Assembly: GCA_038146925.1 (NCBI GenBank)
Contig: JAYQSP010000002.1
Span: 62,001-126,000 of the forward strand
DNA: 64,000 nt
Source: UBA830 sp038146925
Lineage (GTDB): Bacteria; Pseudomonadota; Alphaproteobacteria; MPNO01; UBA830
Reading direction: 5' to 3'
This document shows positions 22,819 through 32,197 of this stretch, in pieces. Position numbers and translations under genes: made by a program. Every line of letters begins with the position of its first letter. The first letter of the stretch is position 1. The notes below the pieces were generated by a model, which saw only the letters and a list, made by a program, of their open reading frames with translations, was not told the DNA's origin and ran no database searches.

Positions 22819-25789
22819 TGGCGGACGACCATTCCTGCACCCGCTCCAGGTGCTCGAAATCCGAATGCCTCGGCGCGATGTCCGGATCGGGACGCGCGAT
22901 ATAGGGCGTTTCCGGATCGTCGTAGTAATCGAGCAGCGCGATAAGACCGGCCAGCGCCTCGTCCGCCAGCAGCATCGGATCGTCGCCGGCATCGCGGATT
23001 TCGCCGGCGGGGTCGCCGCCCGACAGCTTCCAGTAGGTCAGCGCCATCACGTCGCCGGGCGAAATATCGCCGAACGCGCCATTGACGATCATCGCGGCCT
23101 CCAGCGGCAGCTGCGGCGACAGGCCGGCATTCACGTCCTTTTTGGTCGGCACGGCGCCGGTCTTGTAGTCGACGATTTCGTAACCGCCACCGGTCCGTTC
23201 GTCGATCCGGTCGGCCCGGGCACGCAGGCGGAACGGACGGTCCCGCCGCTCGATGGTCAAGAGACCGTCGACCTCGGTGTGGCGCCGGACGATGCCGGGC
23301 GCACGCTCCGCTTCCAGAGCGACCACCCAATCGGCGATCCGTTCGAAGCGCGGCCACCAGAAGGCACGGATGCCGGGACGGTCGAGCCAGGGCGCGAATT
23401 CCTCCTCGCCGATGGCCAGCAACCGGTCAAGCGCGTCGTCGGGAAGATCGTCGCCGCATTCGCGAACGAAGCGGTCGATGGCGTTGTGGATGATCGAGCC
23501 GCGGTCGGCGGCGCCGGGATCGGCGTCCAGAGGGTCGAGCGCGGAAAGGTCGAGAATGCGCTTGGCATAGATCGCATAGGGATCGCGCACCAGGGTTTCC
23601 ACATCCGTCACCGACAACCGGTCGGGCCGGGCATCCAGCGGCGGCACCGGCGCGGGCGCCCGCATCGGCAGCGTATCCAGCCGGGTATCGAGATCGGTCT
23701 GCCAGGCCAGCCATTTCCGTTCCTCGTCGGCCCAGCGCCGCAGGACCGCGCGTCCAGCGGCGGACGCCGACAGCAGTGTTTCGATCCGGGTCAGCCAGCG
23801 GGCGGGCACGGTGGGCGACCCGTCGATACGGGTCGAGCGCGTAACCACGGCGTCCGGCGCGGCGATGGCCTGGATGAAATCGTGCGCCGTCAGCCCGATG
23901 CGGCGTTCCGGCGGGGAGAGGCCGAACGCGTCGCGCATCGGCCGGCTCATCCATGGATCGATCGCCGGTTCCGGCGGCCAGACGCCTTCGTTCAGCCCGC
24001 CGAGGATCACCAGATCGGCCTGCTGCAACCGCGCCTCGAGCAATCCCCAGATGCTGAGGCGCGGATGACGGCCATAGCGCGGACGCACGACGGCGCCGGT
24101 CATCAGCGCGTCCAGCAGCGCCGGCCAGTCGCGTCCCGGGATCGGCGGCAGCGCCTCGGCCGCGGCGCGGAGATCGTTGATCAGCCCAGCCGCGCTTTCA
24201 CCCGCCTCGCCCGCCCAAAGACGGTCTATCCCGGTTTCGTCGCCCGAGGCCGCAAGCTCCTCGGCGAAAGCGACATGCGCTTCCAGCAGATCGACTGCCG
24301 ATACATGGCGGCGACGCATAAGATCCGACAGGGGGGCGGCCAGTTCCGCAAGATCTTCCGCCCACAGAGTCAGCCCCGCTTCGGGTTCGATGTGGGACAG
24401 CCGCGCGTGCAGCCCCCGGAACCCGGGCGCCGGGCGCGGGCCGCGCAGAATGGCAATTTCCATCTCCCGCACCCGGTCGCGGAACCGCCCGGGATCCATG
24501 CCGCCGGCCGCCAGCGGGTGTTTCAGCGCCGCCAGCAGCGGCACCGGCGCCGCGTCGGTCGCCACCGCATCGGCGGTCAGCCGCAGAAACACACCGGGAA
24601 CCGTGTCGGCCAGCGGCGTACCGCCGGAATCGTCGATATCGACGCCCCAGCGGCGGAGTTCGGCTGCAACCCGCCGCGCGAGACGCCGGTCGGGCGTGAT
24701 GAGCGCCGCCGTCCGCGCCGGGTCTTCCAGCACGTCGCGCATGATCAGCGCGATGGAAAGCGCTTCCTGCTGCGGTCCGGGCGCGGTCACCACGCGAATA
24801 TTCGAAAACGCCGGCCCGGGATCATCGGGCAGGTCGATGGCGGCGGCGGTGGCGGGCGGTCGCAGCGCCGCATTCAGCATCGTCACACGGCCTGAAACGA
24901 CGTTATCCAGGTCCTTCCATGCGATCACATCGGCGACATCGACCTTCATACGCCGAAGCAGTTTGTTCATCCCGAACTGGGGATGTCCCGGACCGAGCGC
25001 TGCGCGGCTGTCGTCGTCGAGCGACAGGTCCAGCCCCGGCAGCACGACAGCTCCGGCCGGCAGGGCGGCGACACAGGACAGCAGGTCGGCCGTCGCCGGG
25101 ATGCTGCCGGTCGACCCCGCGGCAATCACCGGTGCGGTCGGCGGATCGGCCTTCCACAAGGCAATCTGCGCGTCGATCAGGCGGTTCCGCCGGTCCGCCG
25201 GATCGATGCACCCCTGTTCCTGCAAAATCGCCGGCCAGTATTCGGTGACGATTTTCAGGAACTCGAGCGTTTCCTGCCAATGGCCCGCATAGCGGTCTGG
25301 GACGAGCCGGTCGAGACCGTCGAAATCCAGCCGTTCGGTCTGCGCTTCGTCAAGCAAGCGGGCAAGCTCATGCGCGAGTCGCGCGGCATGGGCGGCGGAG
25401 ACGGCATCGTTGCCCGCCATGATCAGACGCGACAGCAGCAGCTGACGGCGCAACGCCGGGATCGCGGGCGGCAGGTCCAGAGCCGCGGCAACCGCCGGTT
25501 CCTCGGTGGCGAGAAAGCCGAGTTCGTCCTCGTCGATATCGCCGATCGGAGTCATGGCGGGCAGCAGCACCGGTGCGCCGTCCGTGACGCGGAGAAACGC
25601 TTCGCCCAACGCACGGCAGGCCCGCCGGGTCGGCAGCAATATCTGCACCGCCGCCAGCGCTGCCGGATCGCCGCCATGTCGATCCAGAATGCCCGCCGCC
25701 AGCGCATCGAGAAACGCGGTACCGGCGGGAATAGTGAAAATTTTGCCCGCGCGCGACGGCGGATTCGGAGACTCCGCCGGGCCGGTCAT
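22811..25789 (-). CDS. addB: Double-strand break repair protein AddB
   Basis: The 992-residue partner of AddA follows the alphaproteobacterial pattern: an inactive helicase-like N-terminal half (LLPTRRACRALGEAFLR, IGDIDEDELGF), conserved GGLNEGVWPPEPAIDPWMSR-like segment, and a C-terminal PDDEXK nuclease (IVDYKTGAVPTKKDV, SPQLPLEAAM). I see no four-cysteine iron-sulfur cluster signature. Its ATG overlaps the stop of murU by 1 nt, and its end overlaps addA by 8 nt. Confidence 0.94.
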   Translation of the reverse strand: MTGPAESPNPPSRAGKIFTIPAGTAFLDALAAGILDRHGGDPAALAAVQILLPTRRACRALGEAFLRVTDGAPVLLPAMTPIGDIDEDELGFLATEEPAVAAALDLPPAIPALRRQLLLSRLIMAGNDAVSAAHAARLAHELARLLDEAQTERLDFDGLDRLVPDRYAGHWQETLEFLKIVTEYWPAILQEQGCIDPADRRNRLIDAQIALWKADPPTAPVIAAGSTGSIPATADLLSCVAALPAGAVVLPGLDLSLDDDSRAALGPGHPQFGMNKLLRRMKVDVADVIAWKDLDNVVSGRVTMLNAALRPPATAAAIDLPDDPGPAFSNIRVVTAPGPQQEALSIALIMRDVLEDPARTAALITPDRRLARRVAAELRRWGVDIDDSGGTPLADTVPGVFLRLTADAVATDAAPVPLLAALKHPLAAGGMDPGRFRDRVREMEIAILRGPRPAPGFRGLHARLSHIEPEAGLTLWAEDLAELAAPLSDLMRRRHVSAVDLLEAHVAFAEELAASGDETGIDRLWAGEAGESAAGLINDLRAAAEALPPIPGRDWPALLDALMTGAVVRPRYGRHPRLSIWGLLEARLQQADLVILGGLNEGVWPPEPAIDPWMSRPMRDAFGLSPPERRIGLTAHDFIQAIAAPDAVVTRSTRIDGSPTVPARWLTRIETLLSASAAGRAVLRRWADEERKWLAWQTDLDTRLDTLPMRAPAPVPPLDARPDRLSVTDVETLVRDPYAIYAKRILDLSALDPLDADPGAADRGSIIHNAIDRFVRECGDDLPDDALDRLLAIGEEEFAPWLDRPGIRAFWWPRFERIADWVVALEAERAPGIVRRHTEVDGLLTIERRDRPFRLRARADRIDERTGGGYEIVDYKTGAVPTKKDVNAGLSPQLPLEAAMIVNGAFGDISPGDVMALTYWKLSGGDPAGEIRDAGDDPMLLADEALAGLIALLDYYDDPETPYIARPDPDIAPRHSDFEHLERVQEWSSAND

Positions 25790-26544
25790 CAGAAGAGGAG
25801 CCGCACGCGGGCGCCCTCTTTTTCCAGGATCTCGGCGTCCGCAACGTCGATCGCTTCGGGCGTGCCGACATGATACCAGTCGCCGTCATGCGCCATGCCG
25901 TAGAGCCGGCCCGCTTCGAGCGCGCGGTCGTATAGCAGGTTCATCGAGAACGGACCGGACGGCGCGCCCTCCAAAAGACGGGGATGCAGGATCTGGACGC
26001 CGGTAAATACGTAGGGCGCGATCTGGCGTTCCGGCCGACGGGACAGTTTTCCCAGCGGGTCCATCATAAAATCGCCGTCGCCGTCGTATCCGGTGGCGCG
26101 CACGGTCGCCGTCACCATCAGCAAGGCGTCCATTTTTTCATCGTCCCAGGCGCGGGCCAGCCGGTGCAGCGCCGGGATCGTGCCGTCGCGCCAGACGATA
26201 TCGGCATTGGCCGCATAAAAGGCCTCGTCCCCCAGCATGGGCAACGCCCTCACTATCCCGCCGCCGGTTTCCAGAAGCTCGTCTTCGCGGGAGATACTGG
26301 TCGCGGGCACGGACCGGTTTTTCAGATGATCCTCGATCTGTTCCGGCAGCCAGTGGGTGTTGACCACGACATGCGCCACCCCCGCATCTTCCAGACGATC
26401 GAGTGCGTGGTCCAGCATGCTGCGCCCGCCGACGTCCAGCATCGGTTTGGGGACATTCCGGGTCAGCGGCCTCATGCGCAGCCCCAGCCCGGCGGCCAGC
26501 ACCATGGCATGGGTGGGGATTCGCGTTTTCGCCATGCCCGTCAT
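25789..26544 (-). CDS. murU: N-acetylmuramate 1-phosphate uridylyltransferase (MurU-type nucleotidyltransferase)
   Basis: The 251-residue protein has the sugar nucleotidyltransferase signature AMVLAAGLGLRMRPLT, then PKPMLDVGG and YAANADIVW. ATG 26544 overlaps the amgK stop (ATGA). In the AmgK-MurU route, MurNAc-1-P is converted to UDP-MurNAc, bypassing de novo synthesis. The tight coupling to an AmgK-type kinase supports this over a generic mannose-1-P guanylyltransferase. The short length (about 225-250) also fits MurU. Confidence 0.85.
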   Translation of the reverse strand: MTGMAKTRIPTHAMVLAAGLGLRMRPLTRNVPKPMLDVGGRSMLDHALDRLEDAGVAHVVVNTHWLPEQIEDHLKNRSVPATSISREDELLETGGGIVRALPMLGDEAFYAANADIVWRDGTIPALHRLARAWDDEKMDALLMVTATVRATGYDGDGDFMMDPLGKLSRRPERQIAPYVFTGVQILHPRLLEGAPSGPFSMNLLYDRALEAGRLYGMAHDGDWYHVGTPEAIDVADAEILEKEGARVRLLF

Positions 26545-27557
26545 GCCGCCGCCCGGTCCGGCGGTATCACGCGCCGGTCTGCAGGCACGTAGTCGTCGAG
26601 CCAGGTTTTCAGATCGGCCAGGGCGGGATGGCGGGCCGCACGATCGAGCAGGCGCCATAGCCGCGGCACGTGGCGCAGATATCCGGCCTTGCCGTCGCGG
26701 TCGCGCAACCGGGTGAAGATGCCGAGGACCTTGCAATGCCGCTGCGCACCGAGGATGGCGCAGGACCGGTCGAAGGCATCGGGATCGAGATCCGGAAATG
26801 CGGCGAGATAACGCCCGCGCATCGCGGCGGCCAGGTCGTCCGGCACGTCGCGTCGGGCGTCTTCGACCAACGAGACGAAATCGTAGGAAACCGGCCCCGA
26901 CACCGCGTCCTGGAAATCGAGCAGGCCGCAGGCCGCGATGCCGTCACGGCCGGCGACGCGGATCAGATTGTCGACGTGGAAATCGCGCAGGACCAGGGTA
27001 TCGGGAACGGTGCGTGCGGCGGGCAAGAGCCGGGACCAGACATCGCGATAGGCCGTGACGACGTCATCGCCGGGTGCATCGGCCAGCACCGCCGGCAGGT
27101 ACCAGTCGACGAACAGACCGGCTTCGGTCTGAAACAGCGCATCGTCATAACGCGCAACGCCGCGCGGCACCAGCTCCGCTGCAGGACGGCGGTGCAGATC
27201 GATCAGCACATCCACCGCGAGCGCATAAAGGCCGGCTGCGTCCGCGCCGGCGTCGAGCAAACGGGTAAACGTATCGTCGCCGAGATCCTCCAGCAGCAGG
27301 AACCCCTGCGCTACGTCTTCGGCCAAAATGGCGGGGGCGCTGTAGCCATGGTCTTTGAGCGTGCGCGCGATGCGGAGAAACGGCCCCACGTCCTCCCGGT
27401 CGGGCGGAGCATCCATCAGCACCGCCCGTTCGGCTCCGCGTGTCACGCGTTCATAGCGCCGAAACGACGCGTCCTCGGCAAGGATTACGCGATCCGCCCC
27501 TGCCCAGCCGGCCGAAGCGAGGAACAGATCGATCGCCTGCGCGCGGTCATCGGTCAT
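26541..27557 (-). CDS. amgK: Anomeric N-acetylmuramate/N-acetylglucosamine kinase (AmgK-type phosphotransferase)
   Basis: The 338-residue protein is an aminoglycoside-phosphotransferase-fold kinase. The catalytic loop is LRDFHVDNL and the metal-binding motif is LLDFQDAVSGPVSYD, as in AmgK. It would phosphorylate the anomeric hydroxyl of MurNAc/GlcNAc from peptidoglycan turnover. It overlaps tsaE upstream (27554-27557) and murU downstream by 4 nt each. The context makes the sugar kinase role more likely than antibiotic resistance. Confidence 0.85.
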   Translation of the reverse strand: MTDDRAQAIDLFLASAGWAGADRVILAEDASFRRYERVTRGAERAVLMDAPPDREDVGPFLRIARTLKDHGYSAPAILAEDVAQGFLLLEDLGDDTFTRLLDAGADAAGLYALAVDVLIDLHRRPAAELVPRGVARYDDALFQTEAGLFVDWYLPAVLADAPGDDVVTAYRDVWSRLLPAARTVPDTLVLRDFHVDNLIRVAGRDGIAACGLLDFQDAVSGPVSYDFVSLVEDARRDVPDDLAAAMRGRYLAAFPDLDPDAFDRSCAILGAQRHCKVLGIFTRLRDRDGKAGYLRHVPRLWRLLDRAARHPALADLKTWLDDYVPADRRVIPPDRAAA

Positions 27558-28042
27558 GTCGACGCCTCAATCTCGGAGACGGGTTCTCCGGTGATTTCAG
27601 CGATCCGCGCCGTGACGTCCGCGCCGGGCGTCAAATGGACGCGAACCGTGCCCGCCGGCAGAAGCGTATCGATCCGGTCCGCCCATTCGATCAGCGACGC
27701 CCCCTCGGCGAAGGCCTCCTCGAGCCCGATCTCCCACGCTTCTTCCGGGTCCGACAACCGGTAGAGATCGAAGTGGTAGATCGGCAAACCGGGCAGATCG
27801 TATTGCTGCACGAGTGTGAAAGTCGGGCTGGGCACCGCGCCGATCCCGACGCCCGCCGCCGCGCCCAACGCCTTGATCAGCGCCCGCGCAAACACGGATT
27901 TGCCGACGCCCAGATCGCCGGTCAGCGCAATCACGTCGCCCTTGCGCAGTTTGGCGGCAAAAGACGCGGCCAGAATTTCTGTTGCCCGTTCGTCGGGCAG
28001 CGCGACCGTCCGGGAGCCGGTGAGTGTCGAGGTGGCGACCAT
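27554..28042 (-). CDS. tsaE: tRNA threonylcarbamoyladenosine biosynthesis ATPase TsaE
   Basis: The 162-residue P-loop protein has GDLGVGKS (Lys48), SPTFTLVQQY, HFDLYRL and LIEWADR, all TsaE hallmarks. It drives the TsaB-TsaD-TsaE cycle that makes t6A37 in tRNAs. It is the first gene of a tightly overlapping run tsaE-amgK-murU-addB-addA, 68 nt downstream of divL. Confidence 0.95.
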   Translation of the reverse strand: MVATSTLTGSRTVALPDERATEILAASFAAKLRKGDVIALTGDLGVGKSVFARALIKALGAAAGVGIGAVPSPTFTLVQQYDLPGLPIYHFDLYRLSDPEEAWEIGLEEAFAEGASLIEWADRIDTLLPAGTVRVHLTPGADVTARIAEITGEPVSEIEAST

Positions 28043-28109
28043 GGAGATGGTTTATCCCCGCCGCCGATTCCGCGCAATGGACGGTCACAGTCCGGGCAAG
28101 CGGAAATCC

Positions 28110-30644
28110 CTAGCCGTTGCCCGCGAGACGCGCCGCTTCTTCCTCCTGCCGCCGGGCCGGCAGACGGCAGACGACCTTCGTCCCGACGCCGGGTTCGGAT
28201 TCGAGGCCTACATCGCCGCCATGCAGGCTGATGAAGCTCTGCACCAGCGACAGGCCCAGCCCGGCACCGGAGCGGCGCGCTTCGGCATTGTGACCCCGTT
28301 CGAAGCGTCCGAAGATGCGGTCGTGGTCCTCCGCCGGGATGCCGATGCCGGTATCGGTGAACGTGATGACGATGTGATCTTCGACGCGGCGGGCGGAGCC
28401 CGTGATCTCGCCGTTGTCGGGCGTGAACTTCACCGAATTGCTGAGGATGTTGAACAGCGCCTGTTTGAGCCGGCGCTCGTCCGCCGTGATCATGCCGATA
28501 TCTTCCGGGCAGTCGAAATCGAGCGTCAGGCTTTTGCGGAGCACGCACTCCTGTGTCAGGCCAAGCACGCTGCGCATCATGCCGTAAACGTCGACGGTTT
28601 CGAGTTCGAGCGACATCTGTCCGGATTCGATGGTCGCCAGATCAAGTATGTCGTTGATCAGCGACAGCAGCCGCTGCGAAGACTCGAGGATGCCCTTGCT
28701 GTATTCGGACTGACGGTCGTTCAGATCGCCGAAATATTCGCCGGTCAGAATCTCCGAGAAACCGATAATCGTGTTCAGCGGCGTGCGCAGTTCGTACGAT
28801 ACGTTGGCGATGAATTCCGACTTCAGACGGTCGGCGGTTTCCAGCGCCTCGTTGCGCTCGCGCAAAAAATGTTCGACCCGGTGCGAATCCGAAACGTCGA
28901 CATAGGATAGAAGCATTGCCCCATCCGGCAGCGGCACGGTGGCAAAATCGATGACGGAGCCATCGGCCCGTTCCAGACGTCCCGATTGCCCGCCGCGGTC
29001 GGACAGCAGGTTGATCAGATCGGATTTTTGCTCGGCCCAGTTTCCCTGATCGAGAAAATCGCGCATGTGCTCGACGATTTCCGAAATATGCGGTGCGGTC
29101 GCCAGCTCGTCCTCGGTGAGTTGCCAGATGCGCCCGAAAGCGGGATTCGACAGTTGCAGCCGCCCGTCGCCGCCGATTACGGCCACGGCTTCATACAGAT
29201 TATCCAGCGTTTCCTTCTGCACCGCGATCAGTGTGTTGTAGGACCGCTCCATCGCCAGCGACGCGGTGACGTCTTCCCAGGTCATCAGCAGCCCGCCGAA
29301 AGGATGCGGCGCAACAACGGAGCGCACCGTTTTGTCGTCCGGCAGGTGAACCAGTTCCTCGATCGGGTCGATCAGGGACGTGAACAGCGCGTTTCGCCCG
29401 GCCTTGAATTCGGGGAAGTTGGCGTGCTCCGGAATCTTCCGGGCCTCGCGCCCCTGTTCGAGAATTTCGCCGAGCGACGGCCGCGTATCGAGGAACGCTT
29501 CCTCCAGATCCCACAGCTTGGTGTAGGCCGTGTTGTAGAATTCGAGCCGTCGGTCGGCGCCGAAAATGGCGATGGCCGTGCCGAGATTGTGCAGCACATC
29601 CTCGTGGCGTGCGATATGCCGCGCCAGTTCCTCGCGCACCTCTACGATTTCGGTTCGGTCGATGGCAAAGCCGCCGATCGCGCCGTCGGCGCCGATGGGC
29701 GCTTCGGTCAGCTCCATAAGCCGCCGGTCGCCCGCCGCGATGATATAATGTGTTTCGGTCTGGCGATCGCGGGTCTCGGCAGCGCGGGCGGCAATGGCGC
29801 GGCCGCGATCGGGCAGCGCCCCGGCGGCGAGTTCCGCCACCGCATCCGGATCCGCGTCCTCCGGCGCCTCGACGGCTTTACGGTAGGCCGGATTGACGTA
29901 TTCGAAATCCAGCCAGCGGCCGCGGCGCCAGACCGGAAACGGGAACGAATCGAGCAGTTTGCGAAAGCCGTCGCCGATACGCTGCGCTTCCGCGGTTTCG
30001 ATCGCCGCTGGCGTGTCGTCGCGAATCCACAAAATGGCTAGCGGTTTGCCGGCATCCTGCTGGATGGCGCGGCCGGACAGCTCGAAGCGTTTTTCCGCCG
30101 GTGCGTCGAATCGCATGTCGAACTCGGCGCCGTCGGCAATCAGTGCCGCCACGGCATCGCGCAGATCGGAGCGGTCATCTTCCATTGCAAGCGCGGCGAC
30201 GGTATCGGCGGACACGGGATCGGAAACCGCGCAACCGAGGATGCGCAGGGCGGCAGCGGAAAGTTTCTGTTCCCCGGACCCGGTATCCCAGCAGATGATC
30301 GCTTCCGGCGAGGTTTCAACGAGGGCGCGTTCGCGGTCGAGTTCCGCCAAGAGTTGTTCGGCGCGTGCTTTTTCGGCCCGATACGCGCGCAGTTGCCAGA
30401 CGAACGCCAGGGCAAACGCCAGTGCGACCAGCGCAGCGATCCAGGTAGCGGTCGTCGCGGCAGGCAGCATACCACCGTCCCGTGCCTGCGCGGTGGCCGG
30501 CCACAGGGCCGGCAACCCCGTCAGGCAAACGCCTTTAAAGCGGAAAATCTCAAAAGGGGCGTCGGACGCATCTTCCTCCGAGCCTGCTGTGCCGGAACGG
30601 GCCGCAACCCGCCTGAAACGAGCTGCGCCCCCCGGGCGGGCCAT
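28110..30644 (-). CDS. divL: DivL-like PAS sensor kinase with tyrosine in place of the H-box histidine
   Basis: The 844-residue protein has one N-terminal membrane helix (about 63-85, TWIAALVALAFALAFVWQL), several PAS domains (about 95-520), a dimerisation helix and an intact HATPase domain (N box NILSNSVKF, DTGIGIP, GAGLGLSLV). The H-box reads ANVSYELRTPLN: Tyr617 (TAC, 28796-28794) replaces the histidine, as in Caulobacter DivL. DivL controls CckA and thus CtrA, with little need for its own kinase activity. The position between ahcY and tsaE is the conserved divL locus. The start is uncertain; the Met near residue 59 just before the helix is also plausible. Confidence 0.85.
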   Translation of the reverse strand: MARPGGAARFRRVAARSGTAGSEEDASDAPFEIFRFKGVCLTGLPALWPATAQARDGGMLPAATTATWIAALVALAFALAFVWQLRAYRAEKARAEQLLAELDRERALVETSPEAIICWDTGSGEQKLSAAALRILGCAVSDPVSADTVAALAMEDDRSDLRDAVAALIADGAEFDMRFDAPAEKRFELSGRAIQQDAGKPLAILWIRDDTPAAIETAEAQRIGDGFRKLLDSFPFPVWRRGRWLDFEYVNPAYRKAVEAPEDADPDAVAELAAGALPDRGRAIAARAAETRDRQTETHYIIAAGDRRLMELTEAPIGADGAIGGFAIDRTEIVEVREELARHIARHEDVLHNLGTAIAIFGADRRLEFYNTAYTKLWDLEEAFLDTRPSLGEILEQGREARKIPEHANFPEFKAGRNALFTSLIDPIEELVHLPDDKTVRSVVAPHPFGGLLMTWEDVTASLAMERSYNTLIAVQKETLDNLYEAVAVIGGDGRLQLSNPAFGRIWQLTEDELATAPHISEIVEHMRDFLDQGNWAEQKSDLINLLSDRGGQSGRLERADGSVIDFATVPLPDGAMLLSYVDVSDSHRVEHFLRERNEALETADRLKSEFIANVSYELRTPLNTIIGFSEILTGEYFGDLNDRQSEYSKGILESSQRLLSLINDILDLATIESGQMSLELETVDVYGMMRSVLGLTQECVLRKSLTLDFDCPEDIGMITADERRLKQALFNILSNSVKFTPDNGEITGSARRVEDHIVITFTDTGIGIPAEDHDRIFGRFERGHNAEARRSGAGLGLSLVQSFISLHGGDVGLESEPGVGTKVVCRLPARRQEEEAARLAGNG

Positions 30645-30691
30645 GTAGTTAACCGAACCTACTACATGGGCCCCAAATGGTTAACGGCGCA

Positions 30692-31987
30692 TTAATACCG
30701 GTAATGATCCGGCTTGTACGGGCCGGCCTGGTCGAGACCGAGATAATCCGCCTGTTCCTTCGACAGCTGGGTCAGTTTGACGCCCAGTTTTTCGAGATGC
30801 AGCGCCGCGACCTTTTCGTCGAGATGCTTGGGAAGCACGTAGACTTCGTTCTTGTAGTTGTCGCTGTTTTCCCAGAGCTCGAGCTGTGCGATCACCTGAT
30901 TGGTGAACGACGCGCTCATCACGAAGCTCGGATGACCGGTCGCGCAGCCGAGATTGACCAGACGGCCCTCGGCGAGAACAATCAGCTTCTTGCCGTCGGG
31001 GAATTCGACCTCGTCGACCTGCGGCTTGACGTTGTCCCATTTGTAGTTGCGCAGGGCCTCGATCTGAATCTCGCTGTCGAAATGGCCGATGTTGCAGACG
31101 ATCGCGCGGTCTTTCATTTCACGCATATGGTCGAGCGTGATGACGTCGATATTGCCGGTCGTGGTGACGAAGATGTCGCCGAGCGGGGCGGCTTCTTCCA
31201 TGGTGACGACCTCGTAGCCTTCCATCGAGGCCTGCAGCGCGCAGATCGGATCGATTTCGGTGACCAGCACGCGGGCCCCCTGGTTGCGCAGGCTCGCGGC
31301 GGAGCCCTTGCCGACATCGCCGTAGCCGGCCACGACGCCGACCTTGCCCGCCACCATCACGTCGGTCGCGCGCTTGATGCCGTCGACCAGGCTTTCGCGA
31401 CAACCGTAGAGATTGTCGAATTTCGATTTCGTCACCGAATCGTTGACGTTGATCGCCGGAACCAGCAATTCGCCCTTTTTCATCATCTCGTAGAGACGAT
31501 GCACGCCGGTGGTGGTTTCCTCCGACAGACCTTTCACGTCTTTCAGCATTTCCGGGTATTTCTGATGCATGACCAGCGTCAGGTCGCCGCCGTCATCGAG
31601 TATCATGTTCGGCGTCCAGCCGTCGGGACCGGTAATGGTCTGTTCGATGCACCACCAGAATTCCTCGTCGGTTTCGCCCTTCCAGGCGAAGACCGGCACG
31701 CCCGCCGCCGCAACCGCGGCCGCGGCCTGGTCCTGGGTCGAGAAGATGTTGCACGAGCTCCAGCGGACAGATGCACCGAGCGCCGTCAGCGTTTCGATCA
31801 GCACCGCCGTCTGGATCGTCATGTGCAGACAACCGACGATACGCGCGCCCTTCAGGGGCTGCGCCGCGCCGAATTCCTCGCGCAGGGCCATCAGGCCCGG
31901 CATCTCGGTCTCGGCAATGGCGATTTCCTTGCGGCCCCATTCGGCCAGGGACATATCGGCGACTTTGTAATCGTTTTCGGCGCTCAT
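30692..31987 (-). CDS. ahcY: Adenosylhomocysteinase
   Basis: The 431-residue enzyme hydrolyses S-adenosylhomocysteine to adenosine and homocysteine. Seen are the NAD site VAGYGDVGKGSA, substrate segments (CNIFSTQDQAAA, INVNDSVTKSKFDN), CATGHPSFVMS and the C-terminal KPDHYRY tail that completes the neighbouring active site. ATG 31987 follows CTGGAG. I looked for an SAH or SAM riboswitch in the 210-nt upstream gap and could not support one. Confidence 0.97.
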   Translation of the reverse strand: MSAENDYKVADMSLAEWGRKEIAIAETEMPGLMALREEFGAAQPLKGARIVGCLHMTIQTAVLIETLTALGASVRWSSCNIFSTQDQAAAAVAAAGVPVFAWKGETDEEFWWCIEQTITGPDGWTPNMILDDGGDLTLVMHQKYPEMLKDVKGLSEETTTGVHRLYEMMKKGELLVPAINVNDSVTKSKFDNLYGCRESLVDGIKRATDVMVAGKVGVVAGYGDVGKGSAASLRNQGARVLVTEIDPICALQASMEGYEVVTMEEAAPLGDIFVTTTGNIDVITLDHMREMKDRAIVCNIGHFDSEIQIEALRNYKWDNVKPQVDEVEFPDGKKLIVLAEGRLVNLGCATGHPSFVMSASFTNQVIAQLELWENSDNYKNEVYVLPKHLDEKVAALHLEKLGVKLTQLSKEQADYLGLDQAGPYKPDHYRY

Positions 31988-32036
31988 CGGCGGGCTCCAG
32001 TCTGTATCGTTTGGAATAAGATGTCCGAATATCGGG

Positions 32037-32057
32037 TTCGTCCCAACATTCGTCCCA
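32037..32057. repeat. Two 9-bp direct repeats upstream of ahcY
   Basis: TTCGTCCCA occurs at 32037-32045 and 32049-32057, a 12-bp period, about 50 bp upstream of the ahcY start. It may be a regulator site or chance. Confidence 0.25.
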
Positions 32058-32197
32058 CTATTGCTGTTCCAAGAATATGTAGGATATGGGGTGGGTATAG
32101 CAGGGGAAACATCAAAAAATCAATAATGGTTAATTAGACAACCGGTTTTGCATCGTGCAACACTGACGCTTCATACCTAACGGAAAAAGGGTCAGGA

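Noticed and set aside
31988..32197. SAM/SAH riboswitch upstream of ahcY
   Set aside because: I looked for the expected stem pattern and pseudoknot and could not build one; only two short direct repeats are visible.
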